NCBI RefSeq assembly: GCF_009720625.1
Contig: NZ_CP046266.1
Span: 4,941,501 to 5,005,500, forward strand
DNA length: 64,000 bases
Direction of reading: 5' to 3'
Origin: Metabacillus sediminilitoris
Lineage (GTDB): Bacteria > Bacillota > Bacilli > Bacillales > Bacillaceae
Numbering within the stretch: the first letter of the stretch is position 1; every line of letters starts with the position of its first letter. Of the stretch, positions 1-8,017 are shown piece by piece. The translations under genes and the position numbers were made by a program. The notes below the pieces were generated by a model. The model was not told the origin of the DNA, made no database searches, and saw only the letters and a program-made list of their open reading frames with translations.

Positions 1-275
1 TCTGTTTTTACAACATTTTTACCTATAAGCTCTTGTAGTTTTTCAGCAACTGCATTTAAACGAAGCTCTTCCACTACTTGACCTTTTGGACGACCTAAAT
101 GGCTAGCTAAAACGACTTTAGCACCTTGTTCACTAAGGTATTGAATCGTAGGTAATGCTGCACGGATACGTGTTTCATCTGTAACTTGTCCATCTTTCAT
201 CGGTACGTTAAAATCAACGCGACAAAAGACGACTTTCCCTTTGACATCAATGTCTTTTACTGACTTCTTGTTCAT
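1..275 (-). CDS. pgk: phosphoglycerate kinase, N-terminal part (runs off the left edge)
   Basis: Phosphoglycerate kinase transfers phosphate from 1,3-bisphosphoglycerate to ADP in glycolysis, in the cytoplasm. Only the first 91 codons are present. They begin [14 protein letters not shown] and contain the N-domain signature CRVDFNVP (about residues 19-26) and the segment SHLGRPKG (about 58-65), both typical of the family. The ATG at 275 follows a GGAGGG site. It lies downstream of gapA on the same strand, the usual Bacillus order. A terminator separates the two genes, so pgk probably has its own promoter in 276-500, although I could not pick one with confidence. Confidence 0.95.
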   Translation of the reverse strand, partial: MNKKSVKDIDVKGKVVFCRVDFNVPMKDGQVTDETRIRAALPTIQYLSEQGAKVVLASHLGRPKGQVVEELRLNAVAEKLQELIGKNVVKT

Positions 276-298
276 GAAAAGCCCTCCATTTAATTGAA

Positions 299-403
299 AT
301 GCGGAAGCGTCTTTCAACCCCGTTACAAGCAAAAAACAAGCCTCCCAGAACGTTTTACCATTCGGGTGGATTCACTTATGACCACGAGGCAGCGACACTG
401 CAG
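299..403. repeat. diverged copy of the dispersed hairpin repeat family (family B)
   Basis: The start (GCGGAAGCG, CCCCG, ACAAGC) and the end (CTTATGACC, CGAGG) match, in order, the better copies at 18561-18672 and 56985-57097. The inner hairpin arms have diverged. It lies in the pgk upstream region. The match is partial, so membership of the family is an inference. Confidence 0.45.
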
Positions 404-504
404 CTAAACACCAAAACCAGGTATGATCCAAAGTACACCCAGCTATTTTTGAAAGGCTTTATCTCCCTTTCAGTCCTCCATAGATAATAATAACGAATAA
501 TACC

Positions 505-543
505 GAAAAAGGGAAAGGGGATTATCCCCTTTCCCCATTTTTT
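505..543 (-). terminator. gapA transcription terminator
   Basis: A 10-bp G/C-rich stem (GGGAAAGGGG against CCCCTTTCCC) has a short loop and T-runs on both sides, so it can act in both directions. It lies just downstream of the gapA stop codon. Confidence 0.8.
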
Positions 544-600
544 TCTTGCAATATCCCTTATTATGAAACTCTCCCATGAAGAGTTTGTATGTTTTAAGGA

Positions 601-1608
601 TTAAAGACCTTGTTGAGCAATGTAATCAGCAAGATCTACTACACGGTTAGAGTAACCAGTTTCGTTATCATACCAAGAGATAACTTTAACCATTTTACCT
701 TCCATAACCATTGTAGAAAGTGCATCGATTGTAGAAGAGTTTTGGTTACCATTGTAGTCACCAGAAACTAGTGGCTCTTCGCTGTAACCAAGGATACCTT
801 TAAGATCTCCTTCAGCTGCTTCTTTAAGAGCTGCATTGATTTCGTCAACAGTTACTTCTGCATCTAACTCAGCAACTAAGTCAACTAAAGAAACGTTTGG
901 AGTTGGAACACGAACTGCTCCACCGTTTAATTTACCTTTTAATTCAGGTAATACTAATGCTACTGCTTTAGCTGCACCAGTTGTTGTTGGGATCATGTTT
1001 TCAGCTGCTGCACGAGCACGACGGTAGTCTTTATGTGGTAAGTCTAAGATTTGTTGGTCATTTGTGTATGAGTGAATTGTTGTCATCATACCACGGTTGA
1101 TACCAAATTTATCATTTAATACTTTAGCAAATGGAGCTAAACAGTTAGTTGTACAAGAAGCGTTAGAGATTACATCGTGGCTAGCTGCATCGTATTTATC
1201 TTGGTTAACACCCATAACGATTGTAATATCTTCATCACTTGCTGGAGCAGAAATGATAACTTTTTTAGCGCCTGCTTCTAAGTGTTTTGCAGCGTCAGCA
1301 CGTTTTGTGAAGAAACCAGTAGATTCAACAACGATTTCAACACCTTGCTCACCCCAAGATAATTTAGATGGGTCACGCTCAGCAGAAACTTGAATTGTTG
1401 TTCCGTCAACAACAAGGTTGTTACCGTCAACAGTTACTTCTGCATCTAATTTTCCGTGAACTGAATCATATTTTAAAAGATGAGCTAACATGTTAGCATC
1501 TGTTAAGTCGTTTACTGCAACAACATCAACGTTAGGATTTTTTAAAGCTGCACGGAATACATTACGACCAATACGACCAAAACCATTAATACCGATTTTT
1601 ACTGCCAT
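601..1608 (-). CDS. gapA: glyceraldehyde-3-phosphate dehydrogenase, glycolytic type
   Basis: This enzyme oxidises glyceraldehyde-3-phosphate to 1,3-bisphosphoglycerate with NAD+ in the cytoplasm. The protein has 335 residues, the normal length. The Rossmann motif [10 protein letters not shown] is at the N-terminus. Asp34 is the residue associated with NAD preference, which argues for the glycolytic GapA rather than the NADP-using GapB. The catalytic cysteine is C152 in SNASCTTNC, with its partner H179. An AGGAGG site precedes the ATG. It lies directly downstream of its regulator cggR, 114 bp away, with a stable hairpin in the gap and a terminator after the gene. It is probably transcribed from the cggR promoter and controlled by CggR. 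Confidence 0.97.
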   Translation of the reverse strand: MAVKIGINGFGRIGRNVFRAALKNPNVDVVAVNDLTDANMLAHLLKYDSVHGKLDAEVTVDGNNLVVDGTTIQVSAERDPSKLSWGEQGVEIVVESTGFFTKRADAAKHLEAGAKKVIISAPASDEDITIVMGVNQDKYDAASHDVISNASCTTNCLAPFAKVLNDKFGINRGMMTTIHSYTNDQQILDLPHKDYRRARAAAENMIPTTTGAAKAVALVLPELKGKLNGGAVRVPTPNVSLVDLVAELDAEVTVDEINAALKEAAEGDLKGILGYSEEPLVSGDYNGNQNSSTIDALSTMVMEGKMVKVISWYDNETGYSNRVVDLADYIAQQGL

Positions 1609-1630
1609 GATAAATTTCCTCCTTTAATAT

Positions 1631-1655
1631 GTTCAAGGTATAAGTACCTTTGAAC
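1631..1655 (-). promoter_or_regulatory. hairpin in the cggR-gapA intergenic region
   Basis: GTTCAAGGTA and TACCTTTGAAC form a near-perfect 10-bp stem around a TAAG loop, just ahead of the gapA ribosome site. In B. subtilis the cggR-gapA transcript is cut in this region and a 5' stem-loop protects the gapA mRNA. The position here suggests the same role, which is an inference. Confidence 0.55.
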
Positions 1656-1722
1656 GCTACATTAATTAATGTGTTCACCTCTTACTAATTTGAAAGAAAT
1701 GAACGTATATAATCAGGGATGA

Positions 1723-2742
1723 TTAATCCCTTATTAACTCATTTGCAGCACCTTCATCTGTTATTAAGACAGAATCTAATGCTTGTTTCATATAGGCTCT
1801 AATTGCCTTTGCTTTTGAAGCACCACCTGCTACTGCAATAACATTTGGTACCTCGCCAATGTCACTTAGCTGAATCCCTACTGTTTGAACCTTATGTACA
1901 ATTTCACCCTCATGGTCAAAATAATAACCAAAAGCTTCTCCTACGGCATTTCCTTTTTTGATTTTAAGAAAATCTGCCTCCGGAGTTCTCCGGCGCTCCG
2001 CCATAGTTTTAGCGTCTCCTATTCCATGAACAACCATACTAGAGGATTTCATTATGCTTAAGAGTTCTTTTATTGAGGGTTCCTCGATTATTGATTGATA
2101 CGCATCCTTGCTAAGCTGATCTGGCACATGCAAAAGTCGATAATTCCCACTTGCACGTTCTGCCATCTTTGCACAGATTGTATTCGCTTGGTTCTCCACA
2201 TTCTCTCCAAGTCCTCCACGTGCTGGAACAAAAAGAATTTCACGATTCTTACTATCTGGTGTCATCATTTCTGCAACAGCTGCAGTTGTTGTCCCTCCAG
2301 TTACAGCGACGATATTTTTACCGTCTAATCGCTCTTTTATACATGATACACATGCTCTTCCCATTTCTTTTTTCACCCATGGAGATTGATCACTATCACC
2401 AGAAACAACGATCACTTTGTCTAGATTAAATCTTTCCTTTAATTTATTTTCCAAATGTGAGAGACCTAAAACATCTTTCATCATTTCTTCGAGAATAATT
2501 AAAAGAGAAGAACCTTCTTTTGTTAGAGACATACCTGATGTGTGAATGTCGATTAAATCCTGATCTTTTAAAAACTGAACTTCTGTTCTCAGGATTCTTT
2601 CACTTAATCCAAGACTTGTTGAGAGACTTCTACGTCCAATCGGCTGCATCAATCGAATGTATTGAAGAATTTGATAGCGTTTTTGCATAACCTGCAACAG
2701 GTCAGGCAATAATTTCTTTTGTACTTCTATTAATGAATTCAT
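1723..2742 (-). CDS. cggR: central glycolytic genes repressor CggR
   Basis: CggR is a DeoR/SorC-type repressor of the gapA operon, released by fructose-1,6-bisphosphate. The protein has 339 residues. An N-terminal winged helix-turn-helix (about residues 28-60, RRSLSTSLGLSERILRTEV) is followed by the SorC sugar-binding domain, with the phosphate-contact segment VTGGTTTAAVAEMM near residue 150. Its own 5' region carries a textbook CggR operator at 2771-2806, so it is autoregulated. gapA follows on the same strand. The next gene upstream is the small thioredoxin-fold gene, with a SigA promoter in between. Confidence 0.96.
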   Translation of the reverse strand: MNSLIEVQKKLLPDLLQVMQKRYQILQYIRLMQPIGRRSLSTSLGLSERILRTEVQFLKDQDLIDIHTSGMSLTKEGSSLLIILEEMMKDVLGLSHLENKLKERFNLDKVIVVSGDSDQSPWVKKEMGRACVSCIKERLDGKNIVAVTGGTTTAAVAEMMTPDSKNREILFVPARGGLGENVENQANTICAKMAERASGNYRLLHVPDQLSKDAYQSIIEEPSIKELLSIMKSSSMVVHGIGDAKTMAERRRTPEADFLKIKKGNAVGEAFGYYFDHEGEIVHKVQTVGIQLSDIGEVPNVIAVAGGASKAKAIRAYMKQALDSVLITDEGAANELIRD

Positions 2743-2770
2743 TTTTGCTATCCCTTTCTGAGTCGGTATG

Positions 2771-2806
2771 GACCAATTATGTCCCGGTATGACATATTAT
2801 GTCCCG
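2771..2806 (-). promoter_or_regulatory. CggR operator (tandem half-sites)
   Basis: Read on the minus strand it is CGGGAC-N6-TGTC-N4-CGGGAC-N6-GGTC. This is the published B. subtilis operator pattern with one change, GGTC in place of the last TGTC. It lies between the promoter at 2842-2870 and the cggR start, where a bound repressor would block elongation. Confidence 0.9.
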
Positions 2807-2841
2807 CCTACTCAAAAAAAAATCTTCCTTGCTACATCTTT

Positions 2842-2870
2842 ATTCTAACAGGGAAGTTTTGCATATTCAA
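2842..2870 (-). promoter_or_regulatory. SigA promoter of the cggR-gapA operon
   Basis: The minus strand shows TTGAAT, exactly 17 bp, then TAGAAT, just upstream of the CggR operator. Spacing and position agree, but the start site itself is not visible. Confidence 0.75.
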
Positions 2871-2888
2871 GAATGATTCACTTCTTTT

Positions 2889-3122
2889 TTAAAGTAACCG
2901 CTTTCTTATCTCTTCTTTTTCTAAAATCCCATAAGAAACAACATCTTTACCAATTTTTACAACAGGAATCATAAGCTGATATAACTCAAGGAGTTGATCA
3001 TCCTTGTAAATATCAACAATTTCATAATCAAATGGAATTTCCTGTTGAATATCTTCTAATACTGCAAGCCCCTTCGTACATAAGGAGCAATTTTCCTTTG
3101 AGTAAAAAATAACTTTCTTCAT
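2889..3122 (-). CDS. glutaredoxin/thioredoxin-fold small protein
   Basis: This is a cytoplasmic protein of about 77 residues with the order expected of a glutaredoxin fold: an N-terminal strand (KVIFYSK), a CSLC redox motif, a second strand ending EIVDIYKD, and the cis-proline segment MIPVVKIG. It resembles the DUF836/glutaredoxin-like family often found beside sigL and cggR in Bacillus. The start is uncertain: the ATG at 3122 begins MKKVIFY, while an in-frame ATG at 3137 would add five residues. Neither has a strong ribosome site, and translational coupling with sigL (stop at 3144) may explain this. Substrate unknown. Confidence 0.75.
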   Translation of the reverse strand: MKKVIFYSKENCSLCTKGLAVLEDIQQEIPFDYEIVDIYKDDQLLELYQLMIPVVKIGKDVVSYGILEKEEIRKRLL

Positions 3123-3143
3123 TAGCTGCTGGCACATCCATTC

Positions 3144-4439
3144 TTAATACTGCTTTCTTATTCCTGATGTCGGAATATTTAATTGCTCACGATATTTCGT
3201 TACCGTTCGTCTCGAAATCGTTATTCCATAGCTTGCTTTTAGGCTATTTGCAATTTTTTGATCTGATAATGGTTTGTTTTTATCCTCAGCATCAATTAAT
3301 TCTTTTAGCCTTATCTTTACTGATGTGGTGGAAATTTCGCCCTTTTCTTCATCAAGCTTATTGGAGAAAAATGACTTCATACTGACAAGACCATGTGGTG
3401 TTTGAACATATTTATCCTTTACCGTTCTGCTTACAGTTGATTCATGAATATCAAGTATTTCGGCAATATTCTTCAATGTTAACGGTTTTAGTTGGTTTTT
3501 ACCATAAAGGAAATAGTCCTTTTGTTTTTCAGTAATCACCCTCATCACATTAATCATCGTCTCTTTACGCTGCTCTAATGCTCTTTGAAGCCATTTACCC
3601 TGTGTTAGCTTTTTAGAATAATAGTCTTTCGTTTCAAGATCTAACTTGTTTGGAATATCTGATTCTATAGGTTGATTGAATAGTAGTTGCGGCATAAGCT
3701 CGTCATTATAAATAATTTGCAATTCATTATTTGACCTTCTTACGATGATGTCTGGAGTCACATATGTTGATTCATTACTTTCATACTTTAAGCCAGGTCT
3801 AGGCTCAAGCGTTTTAATTAAATGTTGTATTTCTTGTATTTCACAAATTGAAATAGTAAGCTTTTTCGCCAGGTCCTTCCAAGACTTTTCGGCAAAAGCT
3901 TGAAAATGATCGGATATGATATGTTCAGCTGTCATATTTCGAACAGGAAGTCGTCTAAGTTGTAATAAAATACATTCCTGAAGTGAGCGGGCACCAATGC
4001 CTGCAGGATCTAGACTTTGCAATAAATATAGCTTGCTCTCAAGAAATTCGTCGGATACGTTCAAGACACTTGCCAGTTCACCTAGGTCATCCTTTAAATA
4101 ACCATTTGCATCAAGTGCATTGATTAGTAGTTCTAAACAAACTCTATCCTTTCTTTTCATCGAAAAATCAATTAATTGATTTCGCAAATGATCTCGAAGA
4201 TTCGTTTTATCCTGCAATGTATTTTCGATAAAGGATTGCTTATCCGAAGATTTAGCCCTTTGCTGTCTATACGGTGTACTATACGTTTCGCGCACTTCAA
4301 TAAGGGGATTTTCCATTGTGAGTTCCTGGACATATGAAAGGAGATCAGCTGATGAATATTGTAATAAAGTGATTGCTTGCTGTAACTCTTGAGTCATTTT
4401 TAATTTTAACGATTGTTCTTGTATTAACCCAATTTTCAT
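3144..4439 (-). CDS. sigL: RNA polymerase sigma-54 factor
   Basis: Sigma-54 directs RNA polymerase to -24/-12 promoters and needs an enhancer-binding AAA+ activator. The protein has 431 residues with the three family parts in order: a glutamine- and leucine-rich activator-interaction region at the N-terminus (about residues 1-50), the core-binding domain (about 60-250), and the DNA-binding domain ending in the RpoN box ISRRTVTKYRE near residue 412. A GGGGGA site precedes the ATG. The thioredoxin-fold gene follows almost immediately. No sigma-54 activator gene is visible in the window, so its targets lie elsewhere. Confidence 0.96.
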   Translation of the reverse strand: MKIGLIQEQSLKLKMTQELQQAITLLQYSSADLLSYVQELTMENPLIEVRETYSTPYRQQRAKSSDKQSFIENTLQDKTNLRDHLRNQLIDFSMKRKDRVCLELLINALDANGYLKDDLGELASVLNVSDEFLESKLYLLQSLDPAGIGARSLQECILLQLRRLPVRNMTAEHIISDHFQAFAEKSWKDLAKKLTISICEIQEIQHLIKTLEPRPGLKYESNESTYVTPDIIVRRSNNELQIIYNDELMPQLLFNQPIESDIPNKLDLETKDYYSKKLTQGKWLQRALEQRKETMINVMRVITEKQKDYFLYGKNQLKPLTLKNIAEILDIHESTVSRTVKDKYVQTPHGLVSMKSFFSNKLDEEKGEISTTSVKIRLKELIDAEDKNKPLSDQKIANSLKASYGITISRRTVTKYREQLNIPTSGIRKQY

Positions 4440-4764
4440 TTTATTTCCCCCTATTTTTACATTTTACACTTAGTGCACAAAACATACACATTTATACATG
4501 TGAAAACTACTATTCAACAAAATAATTAGTATGTATTTGATCAGATACTTGTATTCTATATACTTATTAGTATAGGTTTTATCTAACTGAATTGATCATT
4601 GGTTTTGCTAAGTTCCATCTTAACGCATTAAGTAAACGCTTTCAATACGTTGGTTCTAAAATCCTATAATTTAGTCGCATACTACTATCTTACTACATGA
4701 ATATGCTTTTTAGGTAAAAAAATGCTGAATTTAGCTAAATATCTGCAAATTGATTTACATCATG
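4440..4764. other. gene-free stretch upstream of sigL
   Basis: This AT-rich region must hold the sigL promoter, but no -35/-10 pair stands out; the best pair has a 15-bp spacer. I see no other feature. Confidence 0.5.
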
Positions 4765-4801
4765 AAAAAAGACGAGTTTTCTCTTATCAAAAGTCCTCGT
4801 C
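4765..4801 (-). terminator. terminator after the GH25 lysozyme gene
   Basis: On the minus strand a GACGAG/CTCGTC stem, with an inner AAAA/TTTT extension and a small bulge, is followed by TTTTTT. Confidence 0.7.
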
Positions 4802-4906
4802 GTAATAACGCACGTAGGGATTTGTCCTCCTGCAAAATGCAAGAATGAATAATTCTTACGTATCCCTTATTTGAACATGACACGTTCATTTTTCATCTAT
4901 CTTTTT

Positions 4907-5821
4907 TTATTTCACTCTGATCTTCTGACCAGCATAAATTTTGTTTGCATTTTTAATCTTGTTCCATTGCTGAAGCTGTTTAACAGAGGTTTTATTTCTT
5001 AAAGCGATTGCACTTAATGTATCACCAGATTTAATCGTATAGTACTTATGTGATGGTATAGCTGCTGCAGATTCTTTTCCTTCATGTTTTCTGTTTTGGT
5101 CATCATGAGGGTTTGAAGATTGATTAAGCTGTAGAAGTTCCTTTATTGTGGTTTTGAATGTTGCAGCTAAGTGACTTAATGTATCACCTTTTTCAGTCCT
5201 ATATTCTCCATGATTCAAAGCGTTTTCGCTTTGTTTTGTCATCGTGATATCGCCATAAGCAATATTCATATCAACAGGGCCGCTAATCCCTTCAACTCGT
5301 CCAGTATCCGTGTACTGCCAAATATCACATTCTACCCCAGGACCTCTGCTTTCATCTCGATAGCGAGCTAACCATAATGGGACATCAATTTTATGAATGT
5401 AGTTATCATGGAAATTTTTATTGACGTAAAGCGCAACGTTCTTTTCTGACTCCCTTTTCACAAGATCTAAAAACGCTTCAGCCGCCATTGTTAATTGCTC
5501 TTTATTTAACTTTGCTTTATTCGTTTCAAGATCTAACACCAATGGTCCAGTAAAATTGAATTCCTTCGTAACTGCCACAAAATAGTTTGCTTCCTCAAGG
5601 GCATCCGCAACAGAAGTAATTCTCGCAAAGTGATATGCTCCAACTCCCTTAGGAAAGTTCTGGGCCAATGCACCTTTTGCATTAACCTTAAACATTGGAT
5701 CAGTAAAACCCACTCCCTCTGTTGCTTTTATCAACACAAAATCAATTCCTGCATGTCGAACCTTTTTCCAATCTATCTTCCCCTGCCAATGGCTAACGTC
5801 AATTCCTTTAAATGTTTTCAT
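4907..5821 (-). CDS. GH25 lysozyme (muramidase) with two C-terminal LysM repeats
   Basis: This is predicted to cut the MurNAc-GlcNAc bond of peptidoglycan. Residues 1-190 are a GH25 domain: the start GIDVSHWQG contains D8, and LDLET contains D97 and E99, the expected acidic pair. Two LysM repeats (about residues 207-240 and 260-304, each with GDTLS) would bind the glycan. There is no signal peptide, as in phage endolysins that need a holin and in some spore proteins. It lies outside the tRNA-bounded island next door, so phage ancestry is possible but not shown. The 40-codon gene at 5916-6038 lies upstream on the same strand, with a hairpin terminator in between. Confidence 0.9.
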   Translation of the reverse strand: MKTFKGIDVSHWQGKIDWKKVRHAGIDFVLIKATEGVGFTDPMFKVNAKGALAQNFPKGVGAYHFARITSVADALEEANYFVAVTKEFNFTGPLVLDLETNKAKLNKEQLTMAAEAFLDLVKRESEKNVALYVNKNFHDNYIHKIDVPLWLARYRDESRGPGVECDIWQYTDTGRVEGISGPVDMNIAYGDITMTKQSENALNHGEYRTEKGDTLSHLAATFKTTIKELLQLNQSSNPHDDQNRKHEGKESAAAIPSHKYYTIKSGDTLSAIALRNKTSVKQLQQWNKIKNANKIYAGQKIRVK

Positions 5822-5847
5822 ACTATTTATCCTCTCATTTTCAAAGT

Positions 5848-5873
5848 AAAAAAGCCACCGTTAGGCAGCTTCT
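5848..5873 (-). terminator. terminator after the 40-codon gene
   Basis: On the minus strand GCTGCC-TAAC-GGTGGC (two G-T pairs) is followed by TTTTTT. Confidence 0.6.
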
Positions 5874-5915
5874 TTTCATGAGATGTGATGGTTCTTTTTT
5901 CCGAAACATGGGTTA

Positions 5916-6038
5916 TTAAGCGGCTTTTTTTAATTGGTGAAACCATATATGATTGAGTCTTTTAATTTCTTCTTTATCCTGATTAGTAAACGCACGTACT
6001 AATCTCCATACTAACTCACTTGGCATCGATGCATTCAT
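5916..6038 (-). CDS. 40-residue protein resembling cortex morphogenetic protein CmpA
   Basis: The open frame starts MNASMPSELVWRL and ends FHQLKKAA. An AGGAG site stands 7 bp before the ATG at 6038, and a terminator follows, so this looks like a real gene. The spacing of residues (MP..L, then AF...D...IK.LN..W, then KK) is the pattern I recall for CmpA, the 37-residue Bacillus protein that acts with SpoIVA in spore cortex quality control. This is from memory and was not aligned. CmpA proper is normally encoded near sprT, so this would be a paralogue. An alternative is an unrelated small phage protein. Confidence 0.6.
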   Translation of the reverse strand: MNASMPSELVWRLVRAFTNQDKEEIKRLNHIWFHQLKKAA

Positions 6039-6142
6039 AGTCATTCTCCTTCATTCTTGTTTTATGATAAATAGGTAGGATATCCTGTTATACCCTTTTA
6101 AGCTGTTTTTAAATCCCCAGTTTAAGAAGATTTTTTATCATC

Positions 6143-6251
6143 CACAAAAAATAGCAAGGATCTGAGATGAACTCAGGATCCTTGCTATTTTTGACTTCTA
6201 TGACGCGCTCGGAGGGATTCGAACCCCCGGCAGACGTGGTACCGGAAACCA
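6143..6251 (-). repeat. left attachment repeat: displaced 3' part of tRNA-Arg with its terminator
   Basis: 72 bp (6180-6251) are identical to 12296-12367, and the flanking terminator hairpin (6149-6197) is nearly identical. The shared part covers the tRNA from the 5' anticodon stem to the 3' end. This copy lacks the acceptor 5' strand and the D-arm, so it is not a working tRNA. It marks the left end of an island inserted into tRNA-Arg. Confidence 0.85.
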
Positions 6252-6365
6252 ATTAAGAACATTTTATTATCTTTCACAGTGTATGGATTTCCCGTTTTTT
6301 CAGGGGTATTATATAGATAGTTTAGTAAGTTCACATCATATTTTTCGTATTGCGTTAGTACTTCT

Positions 6366-6387
6366 ATTTGCAATTTTGTTTGCAAAC
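6366..6387. other. paired TTTGCAA motifs near the left island end
   Basis: TTTGCAA (6367-6373) and GTTTGCAAAC (6378-6387) lie close together. A similar pair lies at the right end (12229-12251). They could be integrase arm-type binding sites, which is an inference. Confidence 0.3.
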
Positions 6388-6561
6388 ATTATTATTTTGT
6401 TCCATTATATAATTTCATTAAAAGTATATATTTTTGATATTATAGCTGATTTTCTACTAGATAAATAACCGAAACTATATGCCTATCGATAAAGCTTTTA
6501 AACTTGCTTGTTTTTAGGTTGTATGTGTGGATGACCTTTACAATTATGAGGAGTGAATATC

Positions 6562-6707
6562 ATGCATGGTTTTAGATCATTCTTATACACATTATCAAAA
6601 ATCCTAGGAGATGTAAATACTGTAAAAAAGGTACTATTGGAAAGAGGATCGTAAGAAGAGTAGCAGGAAAAGTAACTGGTAAAATATTTGGGGAATTATT
6701 CAAATGA
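6562..6707 (+). pseudogene. small basic protein gene, frame interrupted at an A6G run
   Basis: GAGGAG precedes the ATG at 6562. Frame 0 reads MHGFRSFLYTLSKILGDVN.. and stops after 30 codons. Shifting -1 at A-AAA-AAG gives VKKGTIGKRIVRRVAGKV.. and ends at 6707 just before a terminator, for about 48 residues in all. The joined product looks like a family of small Lys/Arg-rich Bacillus proteins of unknown function, as I recall it. A one-base loss in the run is the simpler reading. Programmed -1 shifting is the alternative, because the heptamer is a textbook slippery site in the right phase. Confidence 0.6.
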
Positions 6708-6737
6708 AAGACCACCTATTATTAGGGGGTCTTTTTT
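6708..6737 (+). terminator. terminator after the small basic protein gene
   Basis: AGACC-ACC pairs with GGG-GGTCT (one mismatch) around a TATTATTA loop, followed by TTTTTT. Confidence 0.75.
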
Positions 6738-6872
6738 ATGCGCAATTTAGTTGGTTTCGTACTTGTGGTTAGCAGCTGATAATGTTGGATCGTTTGAATA
6801 TGCGTGGTTGTCTTTTCACCTGACAAAAGGCTTTAATGTATTCATTTTGAATTCATTTTATAATATTTACCA

Positions 6873-6994
6873 ATAAAGCCAATGTTGGTGACGTTGTAGA
6901 AATTGAAGGAGATAAAGTAAAAGTATTAAAGAATGAAACTGAAAAGCTAAGACGAGAAATTGAAGATTTAATGAAGGATATTTGGGAAGATTAG
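6873..6994 (+). pseudogene. decayed gene fragment, acidic coiled-coil-like C-terminus
   Basis: Two frames joined by one missing base near 6900 give KANVGDVVE followed by IEGDKVKVLKNETEKLRREI.., ending DIWED and a stop at 6994. A stop lies just upstream at 6849-6851, so the N-terminus is missing. The charged heptad-like tail suggests a coiled coil. Not recognised. A terminator follows. Confidence 0.45.
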
Positions 6995-7000
6995 ATATAA

Positions 7001-7033
7001 ATAACCCTCTCTTTTCTAAGGAGAGGGCTTTTG
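7001..7033. terminator. bidirectional terminator between convergent genes
   Basis: The CCCTCTC/GAGAGGG stem has CTTTT on one side and A/T-rich sequence on the other. It lies between the plus-strand fragment and the minus-strand gene at 7078. Confidence 0.7.
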
Positions 7034-7077
7034 TACTTCTTCAATAAGTACGAACCAAGTTAAAAAAATAAATTGAT

Positions 7078-7995
7078 TTACTTCTTACTTGCCTTTGCCA
7101 CAGTTACCTTTGCTGTCGGACTCACATTATTAGCAGCATCTTTTGCTGTAACTGTCAATTTTGCTCCTGCTTTTTGAGCCGTAATTTTAACAGAAAAATC
7201 ACCTTTGGATGTAGCTTTGGCAGTACCTAGTCCTGTTTTTCCATGCCTAACATTAACAGAAGAATTAGGTTCAGCTTTTCCAGTTACCACTTTGTCATTA
7301 CTATCCACCTTATTTACAGTTGGCATTGTGGGCTTTACATTATCTACAAATGAAGCCATGAAAGCATACATATCGTCATAAGTATTATCATCAAGATCGT
7401 ATGTATTATCATAGTCAAATGCAGATATGTAATATGTACCTCCTTTATGCACTTGATATACCTGCACTTCGACATCCCCATTAAACTCTGATCCTAAGTA
7501 TTCTAAGTTACCATTATCTTTATAATCTTTTTCAAAAGTACCAAAAGCTAGTTCAATAGCATAAGAGTTTGAAGAACCTGCTACCAAAAATAAACCTTTC
7601 TTTGGTATTGTTACCTTAAAAATATCGGTATCGTACATAGGTAGAAATTGCCCATACATCAATCTATTAAGTAACATTGAGTCTGCTACTCTAAATTCGT
7701 CATTATATTCACTCTCAAACAATGGATCTTTGTTAGCAGCGCTAATGCTTTTGTTACCATTAATATTTTTTGAGTTTTGAGTACCTTTCAATGTTTTTAG
7801 AGAATTAGTCTCAAATACCTCAAACACACGAGAATTATGAATGTCTTCATTTAGTGGTTTTTTCAATTCATTTTGTTGATCAATCGCTTTTTTTGACAAT
7901 TCATACTGATTATCCTCTGCATGAACAGTGCCTAATGATAGTGATGAAAATATTAAGCCTACAGTTAAAATTGATATAATTCCCCTTTTATTCAT
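7078..7995 (-). CDS. secreted protein with C-terminal bacterial Ig-like domain
   Basis: A 305-residue protein. The first 26 residues are a signal peptide (positive start MNKRG, hydrophobic core, VHAED cleavage region). Residues about 95-215 hold an acidic segment like the pre-peptidase or surface beta-sandwich domains that contain QVYQVHKGGTYYISAFDYD. Residues about 223-300 match the pattern of a Big_6-type Ig domain (VTGKAEPNSSVNV.., then TAKDAANNVSPTAKVTV). There is no sortase motif or other cell-wall anchor, so it is probably released or loosely attached. It lies inside the island with a terminator downstream. The function is not known; adhesion or enzyme support would be guesses. Confidence 0.8.
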   Translation of the reverse strand: MNKRGIISILTVGLIFSSLSLGTVHAEDNQYELSKKAIDQQNELKKPLNEDIHNSRVFEVFETNSLKTLKGTQNSKNINGNKSISAANKDPLFESEYNDEFRVADSMLLNRLMYGQFLPMYDTDIFKVTIPKKGLFLVAGSSNSYAIELAFGTFEKDYKDNGNLEYLGSEFNGDVEVQVYQVHKGGTYYISAFDYDNTYDLDDNTYDDMYAFMASFVDNVKPTMPTVNKVDSNDKVVTGKAEPNSSVNVRHGKTGLGTAKATSKGDFSVKITAQKAGAKLTVTAKDAANNVSPTAKVTVAKASKK

Positions 7996-8017
7996 CTAAA
8001 CTCTCCTCTTTAGTTAT

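Noticed and set aside
299..487. 62-codon frame between pgk and gapA
   Set aside because: It covers a diverged hairpin repeat, with no ribosome site or domain.
6185..6385. 66-codon minus-strand frame ending CRGFESLRARHRSQK
   Set aside because: The end is translation through the tRNA-Arg fragment, a well known artefact. The rest has no family pattern, so it is not an integrase remnant.
6283..6468. 61-codon hydrophobic frame on the plus strand
   Set aside because: AT-rich, no ribosome site, and it overlaps the island end motifs. Hydrophobicity follows from base composition.
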